From Plakobranchus ocellatus (lineage: Eukaryota; Mollusca; Gastropoda; Plakobranchidae), in assembly GCA_019648995.1 (NCBI GenBank), contig BLXT01003748.1, positions 2,358,114 to 2,385,528 of the forward strand: a stretch of DNA of 27,415 bases, read 5' to 3'. Below are positions 13,201 to 26,019 of this stretch, in pieces (position 1 is the stretch's first letter; each line of letters begins with the position of its first letter). Made by a program: the position numbers and the translations under genes. The notes below the pieces were generated by a model. The model was not told where the DNA came from. It was given only the letters and a program-made list of their open reading frames with translations, and did not search any database.

Positions 13201-14163
13201 GTGATTATAATGATAACTATGCCGATGGTGAACATGGTAATAATGTTAATGATGATGATACTGATGATGGACCTTGCGCTGATGTGCCAGTCCATTATGC
13301 TGCGGAAGATAGTGACCATGGTGTCGTCATCAAACTCATTTATAGAGACAGTGTTCAAGTGGCGCAGGAAACGTGGAGTTACGGGATTACGTCCACCACC
13401 TGCATCAAGAAAAAAAACAAGGAATATTTGTTTAGTAATAAGGTACTAAAATATATGTTTGTGATGTCACTATAGAATGAAATATTGGAGCAGAAACAGG
13501 TGCAATGTATTTAGGTCCCGTTGCCATAGCTCTCAAATTTGCATAATCTTTGGTTGAATCTTACAAAGTTTGAAGGTACTTAAAATCCATGAGGTTACAG
13601 CTTTCTAGCAAGTGGGGAGTTTTAGCATGAAAGTAAAAGTAAGTAAATTAGACCTTCATGAGCATAAATTTTTTCCAAGGATTGACTGCACATGTTTGGT
13701 AGGGAAATTGAGTGTCCAAATAAAGTTTACATTGGCGCATCGCTGCAAAAACAGATTCAAAGGCTAAAGGCTACATCAAAAGATCAAGGATTACGCTTGC
13801 TGGAGGTCAATTACATTATGCTAAAATTCCCTAGCCTAAAGTCTTTTTCCATGCAAGTGTCTTGTTATCTGATGACATTACATATTAATATCATCCCATT
13901 TGAAGAAAGCACCGAAATATCAAATTGCTTCATATTCTGAGACAAAGTGTATTATTTTTTTTATATGTTAAATTTGTTAACTTGTGGATTTTTCTTCAAA
14001 TCCTTACAAGTCATTTGCACATTTGGGTTGCCAACATCTAAAAGAAAATCAAAGGCATAACCTATTATGTAATTTGAGTATGAAATTTTCCTTGTTATTG
14101 AATCTGCTAGTTGAAAATCTCACAGCCTGAATCTTTCTTTGATGCCAAACATCCAGCTTGTAC

Positions 14164-14204
<41 letters not shown>

Positions 14205-17200
14205 AAAAAATATGAAAAATGAAAGAGGTCCTAACCTGGAGGGCCCATGGCTCCAACAAACTGTATATCTATGAGCTTTATCCCTGTGGTGTCCTTCAAG
14301 TCATACCAATTCCAGTGGTCAAGCCATTGCCTGAGTAGCTCAATGGGTGGCTGTGCACCGAATGTTTCTTGCATAGGCATGTTCAAGTCATCAACAAATA
14401 CCATCTGGAGAATGACAAAATATATGTTTCAACATGCATCAATATATATGTTTCAAACGTGCATCAATATATCTGTTTCAAACGTGCATTTCATGGAACT
14501 ATAACTTTAGATCACAAGGCAAACTTTTATAAGTGTTTTTTGACAGCCATTCTTTTAGGATGATGTAAGAATTATTATCACATCAGGAGTTCTTACATTC
14601 TAAAAAAAGGTGTACAACAAAAGAAGAGTTGCAAAAGTATAACAATGCAATAAAATATAGAGCATGTTGATTTTCTGAAGTCCTGTGGAATATAGTCATG
14701 AGAAACTCCGATAAAATTTTTTGCTTAAAGTAAACTTATTTTATTTCTTGTCTTACTTTTATTTATGTTGCTCCCTTCAAACTTTACCAGTTCTGTTTAA
14801 ACTTTCTGACCCTTTCTACATCACTTAATAGTTTACAAACTCCCTGATCCTTGCCATTAAACCTATAGTTTACAAATTTCCATATCCTTGCCATTAGACG
14901 TATTAGTTTACAAAATTTCTGACCCTTTCCACATCGCCTTATAATTTACAAACTTCCTGATTCTTGACATTAAGCCTATAGTTTACAAATTTCTGTAACG
15001 TAGCCATTAGACGTATTAGTCTACAAACTTTCTGACCCTTGACACTAGGCCCATCAGTTTATAAAAATATCTTGAGTCAAATGCTTAACTTTACCCTAAA
15101 TGCACATGCACCCATAGATACATCGATGATAAATCACCAATATAGCCAAACAAATTGGTTCCTTCCACAATGCATTGTGGATATAGATATCATATACCAT
15201 TAAAATACTAAGTGCTGGGCACAAAAATGTACACTCGATGGACATTGAATGAGTTAACAGATGATTAACTACAGATTTGTGAGACAACTCAACTCACTGC
15301 TTTCTTTCCCAGTGGTGGACCAAACACTCCCTTCCTGCGCCTGTCCAGCTTGGACATGATGATGTTTTGTGTCTGATTGGCAGAGGTCTGGGCTGAGAAG
15401 TTCACAATGTTGGGTTTGTACACCTCTTTGTTTAATTTGTTCAAAAGAAAATCCTTGATAAACATGGGGGAAAAAAACAAACAGAACAATAATTCATGTT
15501 TCACAAAGATTATTAAAAAGAAAAAAAATAGAAAAAAGAAAAAAAATACTGGATGGTCATAAATAGATGGACACTGGCTTTTACTATGAAAACACAAGGT
15601 AAAAAAGACAGAGGCAAAAACTAAAAGAGTACAAACTTTTTGAGAGTATGTTTTTACCTTAAGATCTAGCATTTACAGGAAAAGAAAAACAGATATGTAA
15701 AAAAGAAAACAAACGCCATTACAAATTTTTTAGTTTGGAAATTTAAAAAAATCCATATCAAGAAATGAAGAATATTTACATATTTCTCCTACAGATATAA
15801 GAAAAATGGCCATTTTATTATTTTTTCAGGATGTAATTTTTTAAATAATTACTTTCCTTAATTAAAGCAATGAGAAAAACAAATATAACAAAGTTTGAAA
15901 AATGACTGACCCTCAATTTGTAAAGAATGCTGCTGCAGCCTGAGAGGTTAACCCTGGAATTATTTTATGTGAAACATAAAACTACTGGAATAAATTGTAA
16001 TATCATAACACTTACAGTAATGTAACAGCTTTTGCCAGTGCCGGTGGGTCCGACAAACAGGCAAGGCTTGCTGTGTTGGACCAGCATGTCCATCAGAGCG
16101 GTGTAGCGGACAGTGTCCACTGTAGGGACTATGATTTCATTGAAATTGGCCTCTTTGGAAATAGGTGGAGTGTCCTTGATGTCATCTGACCAGGGCACCC
16201 ACTTGCCTGAGCCCTGTCATGATGTGAGATACAGGCAGCAAGATAACATGCAAATACCTTGAATTGTGATAGAATCTCTACAGTAGTCCATATCAGTATA
16301 ACTCAATGAAGACATGATGGTCATATATGTATGCAAAAGAACATCAAACCTTATGTCTTCATTGAGATTTGTGTAAACTGTGAACACTACTTTCCAAATG
16401 CAAAATAAGAATATGAAGGCCAACAAAATAAACTTGAAAAATGATAATTTCTTTTTCTTGCAATAAACTGCAACATCTTCAAAAAATTAATTTAAGAGAG
16501 ATAATAGAGATAATGACCAAAAAAAAGTTAAAAAGAACATTTATATCCTGTACAAACCACAACATATCTAAAACTTTTTCTCATAAAAAACTTGAATGAA
16601 AAAGTGAGCGTTTATTCTATTTTGATGGATGGCATCTTGAGCTGTTGTTAAAATGCTCTTGAAACAAGTTTCAACAGCAACAACAATAATGAGACAGCCA
16701 GTATTTTTTTCTCTGACAGTAGCAACATCTTTGCCCTTTGTTACTGCAGCTTTACAACTAATCACTTGTGGGCAGCTCACTCACCTCTTTCACAAACCTG
16801 TAGTCATAGATTTTGCCTTTGGGTGGGAAAGGATTTACATAAGGTTTCATTGGTGGCTCAATCAGATCCACCAGTCCAATTTCTTTCCTTGTTTCTTCTG
16901 TCATTCCACCCTGCCACAGAAAAAGAAAATCTTAAAATACTTAAACAGATAAAAAAAAAAACCCCAAACTAAAAACAGCAATGAAAAGATATAATAAATT
17001 ATGTAGATTTGAACAGACTCAATCATGTCCATTGAAATTTTTGTCATTTTCACAGTGTGCATTGAGATGACCAAAAAAAAAAACTTACTGACTAGAGGGC
17101 ACACACAATATCAATGTCAGGGTTTGAAACAAATGAAACACAAGGCTGAAAGTCTATATACACATTTTTTATACTGTTTTGGGTCATACAGAAATAGAAA

Positions 17201-17720
17201 AAAGAAACATGAAACAGCCAGTCACAAAACAAAGAAACAAACCCCCCCCCCAAAAAAAAACAACAAAAAATAGAACTGTACAAGCTTGAAGGAAAAGAAA
17301 ATGAGGATGAAAAGGGATGCAAGGCAAGATCCCATGCCTAGAATATTTTCACTACCATGAATCAAACTTGGAGCTTGTTAAATACTGCAAAAAGCTGTCT
17401 AATTTGAAAACAAAAAATAAAAGCAACCATTGTGATAAAAATCCCATACAAATACTCTATACATACTTCAGAAAATAGAAAAAAGACAAGCTATATAAGT
17501 AAATAATAATTTAATACACAAATATTTTAGTTTTTAACATTCAAAGACATTTCACTGAACGTACAGAGCTGAGTTCACGGACTAGCTTGTCAAATCTGAG
17601 GCGGCCGCTATCATCGCTGCTGCCTCCTAAAGACCAGGTCAGGGCAAATAGGAAGATGCTCTAGAGAACAGACAAAAAAATATGAAATGAAAATGGATAT
17701 TACAATGCCTAAGCACATGC

Positions 17721-17757
<37 letters not shown>

Positions 17758-20700
17758 CACCTAGGGTACAAAGGCATAGGATTTAGACAATTTGCTGCTT
17801 GTTTAAGACAATTGTGTCTCAGACCAGTCCGAATGAGTAGGTATTTTTTTAGTATATGTTAGCACACTGTATTTATTGTGACCTAAAATACCCTAAGAAT
17901 AAAAAAATATCAACACATTCTTGCTCGTTCCCTTAAAGAGCCAAAAAAATAATATATCTTTTACTTAACTGAACAAGAGCTGTTGATTTGTCAAATCAGT
18001 GAGAGTTTCAAATGTATTAGATAAAGTAAGACTGCCCACCCCCTCCCCCCGACACATATACACACACTCTGATACCCAAGAATGACTTTTGAGCTTGCAA
18101 AGCAGTGCAGTCTTGTATAACAATGACTCAACTTTCTCAAGCCCTTTTCTTCAGGCACAGAGTGTCAATCAGTGGGAATGTGGATTCAAACCTATGCCTC
18201 TTAGCCTGTAAAACCATTTAGCAATACTATCTTCCTTTGCCATATAATGAATAATATTTAAACAGACTCCCAGTTTTGTCTGTATGTTTTTAGGTATTTG
18301 TTATTTTGACCAAAAATATTGAAAGTTTTGAATAAAGTATTAATGAAATATTTCTCGACTAGCATCTCCTACCTCAGCATTGTCTTGAATAATGACACTG
18401 AACGTACTTCATTTTTAGATCTAGAAGTATTTAAAAAAAAAAAAGGGTTAAAATATGTGTGACATTCATCCCAGGAATCTAACACTTATTTTGCTTCTAA
18501 TCTTGTATGTAGTGGTTTCACCTCAAGCCAGGTGATTATCTCTCTTTCCTCGAGCTGTGCAATCTTGGCCTCATCCTGAAACTCATCCAGTTGGCAGTCG
18601 ATCAGACTCATCAGTGCCACAACCAGATTGGAATCGGTAGTGGGTGACAGCTCCTGAGGAAATAACAGAACAAAACAAAGGTATTGCCTCGTATAGATTG
18701 CTAACCCACCTCCATCCCCAAAAAGTAAAATCCACATTAAAAACAGCAAAAATGCCTGGAAATGAAATAAAATTAAAAAAAAAAATAGAAAAAAAGCAAT
18801 AATGAATCCCATACTAAGTCCCCCATCCCCAACCATATTATTATTATTTTTTTGTAACTACTTCTCATGGAAAACTGGAAGCAGATATGGTTTATCACAA
18901 GAATAGTGAGAATATCATGGACAGAAAAAAGTCCAATGAATTCCTACTGAACAAAAATAATCTTGAGCAATCATTAATAAAAACCATAAGACTCAGGCAA
19001 CTACAATTTTTGAGACACATTTACTGACACAAAGATTTACAACATTTAACAATCACAGAGAAGATTGAAGGCAAATGCAGCAGAGTTAGACTGAGAATAA
19101 CTTTTATTGAAAATCTTAACTCAAAGGCAATAGATAAAGGTAGCAAGAACAACTTTATAAGGTTGGTTGAGAACAGGTTTGAACAGAGGAATATGATCAC
19201 CAGTGCCTGTTTCAGGACAGAACAATGAGGATTTGTGTGTGTTTTTAAAATATACTTACTGCTACTTTTATACTAAATTATTACGACCCAAATGCCCACA
19301 CTATCTCTCAAATTTTCTTCAGAAATTTCCAGCACTCTGCACACTGGAGTCAGGCATTTATGGAGCCTTAAAGTACCTCTACAGTGTAAATATTCATCTT
19401 GATATGGAATTCAGCCACCAAAGTAGATACATTGTGAAAGATATATAGGCTTACCCCCACTTTTAATTCTCTGAAGAAAGTTTTCAAATATATGACAGCA
19501 TGATGCCTTTTTCAAGATGGGAAAGTAGAACTTCTAAATAAGTGCTGGAGCTTTTTATAGCATTACTTTAAAGACTTCAAATTAGAGGGTCATTCTTATG
19601 ACCAAAAAACTATATTTTTTATTGTTTGCTTCATTTGCACGCAGCTTTTTTTTCTACCATTTTATTTACTTGCTTCTCTGTCTATCGGATAAACTCTACT
19701 AAAGAGCAAATAAAATATTTTAATCACCAATAAGTTTTGAATATTCTTGTCTTATCTCTCTCTTGCCCCCCCCCCCCACTGTCTCTCTCTTGCTCCTCTC
19801 TCCTTCTTCCCACCCACAAAACAGACCTTGGAGACACATTTATTTTTTGTTATATGGAAAAACCCATTGCAATATGTGGGAAAAAAAAAACCAAACTCAT
19901 CATCTAAAACAATGAGAGTAATCATTCTCTTCATTCCAAAGGCATGTGCAAATGCATGGCATTCAGCTTCTCACCTTAACACCAGCCTTGTGCACCAGCT
20001 GAAGGCCAGCATCTACAAATCTCTCAAACATGTCATTGATAACAGAGCGATGCATCTCATTCATTGTAGTGGGCAGTTTATTCAGCCAGGATTTGACCAG
20101 TGGTCTCCAGCCCAGAGTGGACGGTTCCATGTAGATCATACCACAGCGGGACACCTGACAGATGCGCAAGGGGAAAAAAGTAAGGAAAAGTTTGTTTTTG
20201 GTGCATACAGATTATCTTTCAAATGTGGTCTTTAGCTTTTAGGTACTTGAAAGTCTGGAACAGGTCCCTACAGATTTCAGGGTGAGTTCCCTGGCTGTCA
20301 TGCCACCAATATCCTGAGAAAAGCAAAGGAATTAGAAAAGCCTCTGGGCACATCATACAATCTTTAACAGAAACTCTGTTGGAAACGCAAATTTCGATTT
20401 GCTTCATCAAAAGACAGTAAATTTTTCTATAATTCACCGCAAAGGATATACAATTAGCCTCTACAGCGTTTAAAAAGAATTTTTTTTACATGCGAGCCAA
20501 AATACATAGTTCGTATCCTCAGCAAACAAATAAGTATAAAAGATTAACTCACAAATCCTTGCTTTGACAGAAACAAAATGTCTATGGATAGCTCTGTAGT
20601 TACTACAAAAAAAAGTAATTTTCACAGTATAAAGACAATAACAAAGTCTAATGCAGAAGTGAAGCTTAGCGTTTTGACATATTAGTGAGATTCCAGAGTT

Positions 20701-21100
20701 TGGCAGTTTTCATTTTCTAGGGTAGCTTATACATACTGGTGCATTGCTTGATCAGAACGTTTATTTATTTGACAGGGTTACTATGGCCACTAGAAAAAAA
20801 ATGTAAAAGCCATAGATTAGAAACCAATGCCATAGATTGAACAGCCCATCCAAAACTAAAATTAGCCTCCTTCACCCTTCATGTCACTTGAGGCTTTGCA
20901 TCTGTGTGTCCCTGTCAAACACCGACTGTACTCTGTTGTGTACCATAACAACAGAAGAGAATATGGAATATATTGTTTCCTTTGTCTGAGCATTAACAAA
21001 GATCTGAGGCACCAAGAAGTGTGAGTGTGAAAAAATCTCAGATGAGTCAGTGTATGTTTACGTATGTATATATATACCAAACATTTCTTCATTCTTGTTC

Positions 21101-21146
<46 letters not shown>

Positions 21147-22874
21147 GAACAAGAATGAAGAAATGTTTGGTATTTGGTGAGATACTGATATATTTGTTGA
21201 TTGCCAACTCGCTTTGAGAGCTGCTGATGTGAATTCTGAGCATAGATCTAGTCATGAATCTTCTGTATTGACAAGATGATCGTGAGACTCTTTTAAATTT
21301 CTACAGTGGGATTTAAATTCCCTATTTTGATACCGTCAAGCACAAAATCAGCTGCGATTTTTTTGCTCCACTATGGTGGTAAGAGCTGATCTGAGAAACT
21401 AATTTATCAACTTACTGTGGCAGGGGAGGCCACCTCCAGATCCATGGGTTCAAATATAAGGTTGGTGGTTGGGGCGAGCTGAATAATCTCTCCTGACATG
21501 AGACAGAGTTTCTTGTTGTCGTCCAGCACGGTATTCATGTTCTCAATCCAGATGGCATCCACAGGGCCATCAAAGATTAGCCACTTGCGGTCATCAGACT
21601 GATCAAAGTTAAATACAAATTACACAATCATGAAAGAGAAGAAATGGTCAGTGCCATGTTCTTACTCATGTTCAATCCAAATCTAGCAATATATTTTTTC
21701 ATGGATTTTGTCAAAAGACAGATTTTTTCATGCATTGTTAGAATTCTGGGACAATCAAAATAATAAAAGTAGCCCTTCTAATTCATTTCCTGTCCATGGC
21801 AAAACCCTTCATTATCTCTTGCTTCTTTTTCAACATTGCTAAATTACTTTTAATTTAGCTCTAGATCTAAACTATTTCAATAAATCTGCCCCATATAGAA
21901 AATTGCACAAATAAATTTAAAATTAATGTCCAGGGAATACAGTATCTACAATGAAGGTGTAATATATAGTTAATGGAAATTACAAATGTGAAAAAAAAAT
22001 ATGGCACCAGAAAGGTTAAAAAAAAAAAAACAACCTACACCCCATCAGATAAGTATAAGAAAAAATAGCAATGCAGGCATTCAGCAAAATCTGAAATAAT
22101 TAGTTATCAATGTATATATAGGAGGTATATTTAACATAAATAGAATGAATATATTACAGAAATTGTTTTCCAGAGTAAAAGCTGAGTGCAAATTTCAAAA
22201 TAAACATTTTTCTCTCCCAGCAAAGCTTACTGTAGAGGTTGCAAAAGCTCTGTATGATACGGCCAGCACACCATCTGACCACTCATGAGAGACTGGGTCA
22301 AACTGACCGTACAACTGACCCATGGTGATAGCTTTGGGATTGATCACAGTTATCTGGACTTTGTTCTCACCCATCAGGTCCTAGAAAAAAAAAAAGTACA
22401 ACAAAATCTAACATTAGAAGAAAATTTCACTTTTTTTCATTCATTGATTGAAAAAAAGTAGCAAGCCTACTATTTTGATAGGCACTCTGGCTTCTTTCCA
22501 TGTACCATATATCCATATATTTGTCATTTCAGCTTTCTAAATCCGCACACATGTAAGAGTATTTTACAGACTCAACTTTTTGGGTTACATTTGTCTAATT
22601 TCCTTTTTGTTCAAATGCACGCTCTAGTAAGACATAGGCTTTCCTTGGTACTTCAAAAATATTAAAAGTATGAAAATGTGTGTCATATATTATTCTTGCT
22701 AGATGAAATAATGAATTTTAGGACTATTATGTACAGCTGAATGCCTTTGTCATATGCTGGTATCTCTGCCACAGCAAATTAAAGAGCAGTATCATTCATA
22801 GACAGAACATAGACGATACTGCTCTTTAATTTGCAACCGCAGATCTGTAAACAAGGAAAACATATATATAAATA

Positions 22875-22920
<46 letters not shown>

Positions 22921-25890
22921 TATGAAAACTTTGGTGCAAATAAATCAACCTTAATTGGAATTATTTATAACTATAAACATGTCTACTGACACGCATATTA
23001 AGTATTGTAAACCACTGCACCTTTTCTTTGAGGAGTCCCAGAGCATGTCCCAAGGTTCGATATCCACTGGTCTTCCCTCCAAGAGGCTCTCCAACAATCA
23101 TAAAGCCGTGACGAACAATCATCATCTCATAAATCTACAAATGACAATATGAAATAAGACAGTATATATAAAGCTATCCATATACAAAAATTAAGAGATG
23201 GAGAGTTCCATTTCCAAAAATAATTCTCATATTATGAAATATGCTTTGGAAAATCAATAGCAACAATTATGAATTATGAATTTGAAGGTTTTGTTTGACA
23301 TAACATAATAACGAGATACTTTAATCACAGACTATGGCCTGGTGGAGTCTAGACTGGATCACTTTGGAATTACTAAGCTTTATCGTCATGGTTATTAAAA
23401 AAGAGATAAAAAATAAGATTTGTAGGGAAAAAAAAGCAATCAAAGATTACACCCTTATAACATCACTGAGGGGTTGAAATGAAAACCTGCTGCAGAGATT
23501 TTCCGTTTTGAAAACAAAAAGAAATTTCACTTTGTACAAAGCTTTTGGTCGTAGTGAGATGCTTTTCTCAACCTGTGTTGATACAGCTTAGAATGTCTTC
23601 TCACATCTGACTTTAAATTTTAAACCAATAATCAAGCAATATCTATTGATTAACTGAAACAAAACCTTGATTTCATTAAAATAAAAAAAATATGTGCGAC
23701 AAGTTTTGAGTGTCCATTTCTCATTATGATTCTTCATACTGAAATAATATTCTGCAGTGAAAAGAAAAAATGATAAAAAAAAAAAAACCTGTTGAATCTT
23801 CTCCAGGAAAAAGTCTGTGCATTGCAAGTTGTCTCTTTCACAGATCTCTTTGATGGCCATGTTCAGCTCCACATAGTCAGGCTCTGGGAGAGTGACCCCT
23901 GGGAAAAGGTCAGAGGTTATGCCATGGAAAAGAGGCAGATCATGGTTGAGGAACTTGGGCAGGTTCACGTCAATGATGGAGCGCAACATCAAAATGTTCT
24001 CATCCTCCTCAGGATATTTCAGCTGTCAACCAGAAAAAAAGGTAAAAAAAAAAAAGAGGTAAAAATGCATTCTATGAATAGGTCTGAGCATCCAGTGCTT
24101 GATCATATGCTTCAGTGAAACTAGCGTTATGTAACAGTTCACACAGTATAGATCCTTTCAATAAAAAAAAATCACTTTTTCCACTACACACCCTCACAGA
24201 CATGAAGAAAGAAATTCCAGTGGCAGAATGCCCCAGTTCTATTTTTCAAAATAAATTTATTTTAAAACCATCAAAAGATTAAAAGCCAAGGTCTAAATTC
24301 ATAAAAAAAATTACAAAAATTGAGGCTGTCTACTTGCCTTGAAGGGCCATAACTCATATTTCCTCCTTCCCTTTTTTTTTGTTGTAAAATCCAAACTCAA
24401 GATCTTAAACCTTCTTTCCTGGAAGGGACCAGTCTATTGCAATCTTATCAACTCCAAAATTAAATTGAGGAGTAAAAAGAACTCACCTCACTTTTCAGTT
24501 CAGCATGATAACTACACATCTAACACATATTTTTACATCACAAATGAAGTCACAGCCAGTACTTCTTTAATCAAAAAACAAAAGAAAATATCTAAGGTAA
24601 TAAAGAATCCCATTTATTATCTATGAAAGAATAATTTTGTCAATTCCATGTGTTGCTAAGACTTTTCCCACCTTCAGATTGGCAGCTGCAGTGAGCACAG
24701 ACTTGACAGCTCGCATGCCATAGTCGTAGTGATGCTGGGAGGACAGCTGCTCTGAGCACAGTCTGTAGACAGCCACAATCTTGATAGATAATGGACGAGC
24801 ATTCACAAAGCCGCAGGAGTACAGGGAGATTTCGGCAATCAAGGCGTAGTCAGGCACCATCATGGCGACTGTACGGAACAGTGCCTTTGTTGGGAAGGGA
24901 AGGATGGAAGTTCACTCTAAAAGTCATTGTTTATTCAGAACTTTACATGGCTTGTATGAAATCAATTTCTATTAATTTCATTTTGCCTACACTTATAAGT
25001 CCAGGAATACTGTTGGAAGTCTCTTTTTGACCCAATAAACTTAAGACAGTATTCCATACCATCTGCAATTTACTAGCTGTTGCATTTATCTATGTTAACC
25101 TCATATCCAATAAAATAGTTTTGGAAAAAATAAAACTACCACATACACATACAAATCATAACATATATATATATATACCTTGAGACCTTTCAAAATGGTC
25201 AATTTCATAAATTTAAAGCATATATGTAGCTAAAACTCCATACCGAGATATTGATTGTGTGTCCAGGTGTAAGTGTTTTAAGTTGAGAAAAAGGCATTTA
25301 AAAGAAGGAAAAATGTATTGTAAACCTTTCATTTCTCAAAAGTGCTTTATCTTTCATCTCACTCATTAGGATTAACCTCAAGACTTTAATGAATACAAAG
25401 CTACATTAAGACAAAAATGAACAACTAGACCAATGCCATTTTAGCAGAGCCTCAATATTTACTTTGATACAGATGAGTTTAATCTAAATAAAAATACACA
25501 AAATCTTTCAACCGGCAAACACAATATTTTTAACTTTTAAAATTATTTCTTCACAAAAACCCTAACTAAAAAAAAAAAAAAAATCCACCAAACTGGCAAA
25601 CTTTACCTTGAGATTATCTGGCAGTTCAGACCTGCCAGCATAGCCAGGATTCATGGTGATGAACACAGAGCATGTCGGGTCCAGTTTTAGCTCAGTGCCC
25701 TCAAACATCAGCGTGTCAGAGTGAGAGAGAATGCCTAGAGGGAAAAAAATTAAATACAGAACTGGTGGGAAGAATGAGTGAATGAACATAATTAGAAAAA
25801 GAATACATAGAACTACTTACATGCAGGCAGAGAGAGAGAGGAGGGGGCAGGGAGGGGAAGAGAGATAAATAGATAGATAGATAGATAGAC

Positions 25891-25944
<54 letters not shown>

Positions 25945-25988
25945 GTAGGTAGATAGATAGATAGATAGATAGATAGACAGATAGATAG

Positions 25989-26019
<31 letters not shown>

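Larger units (their letters stand above)
17661..18521. other. Intron between exons 9 and 10
   Basis: Holds the CT/AT microsatellite and the degenerate tRNA-related fragment at 18120-18236. TTTTAGATCTAGAAGTAT near 18413 closely matches sequence near 8064. Confidence 0.83.
22381..23020. other. Intron between exons 5 and 6
   Basis: Holds the perfect-stem hairpin (22774-22834) and the TA/TG microsatellite; no other signal. Confidence 0.87.

Noticed and set aside
13146-13475. 109-codon plus-strand acidic open frame
   Set aside because: Antisense shadow of exon 15 joined to the GAT/AAT tract; composition is set by the repeat.
13692-13940. Plus-strand 82-codon frame as a nested gene
   Set aside because: No domain, homologue, promoter or splice support that I can recognise; ordinary for intron length.
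19747-20235. 162-codon plus-strand frame
   Set aside because: Overlaps exon 8 on the opposite strand, whose minus-strand translation is strongly conserved; the remainder is a pyrimidine-rich run.
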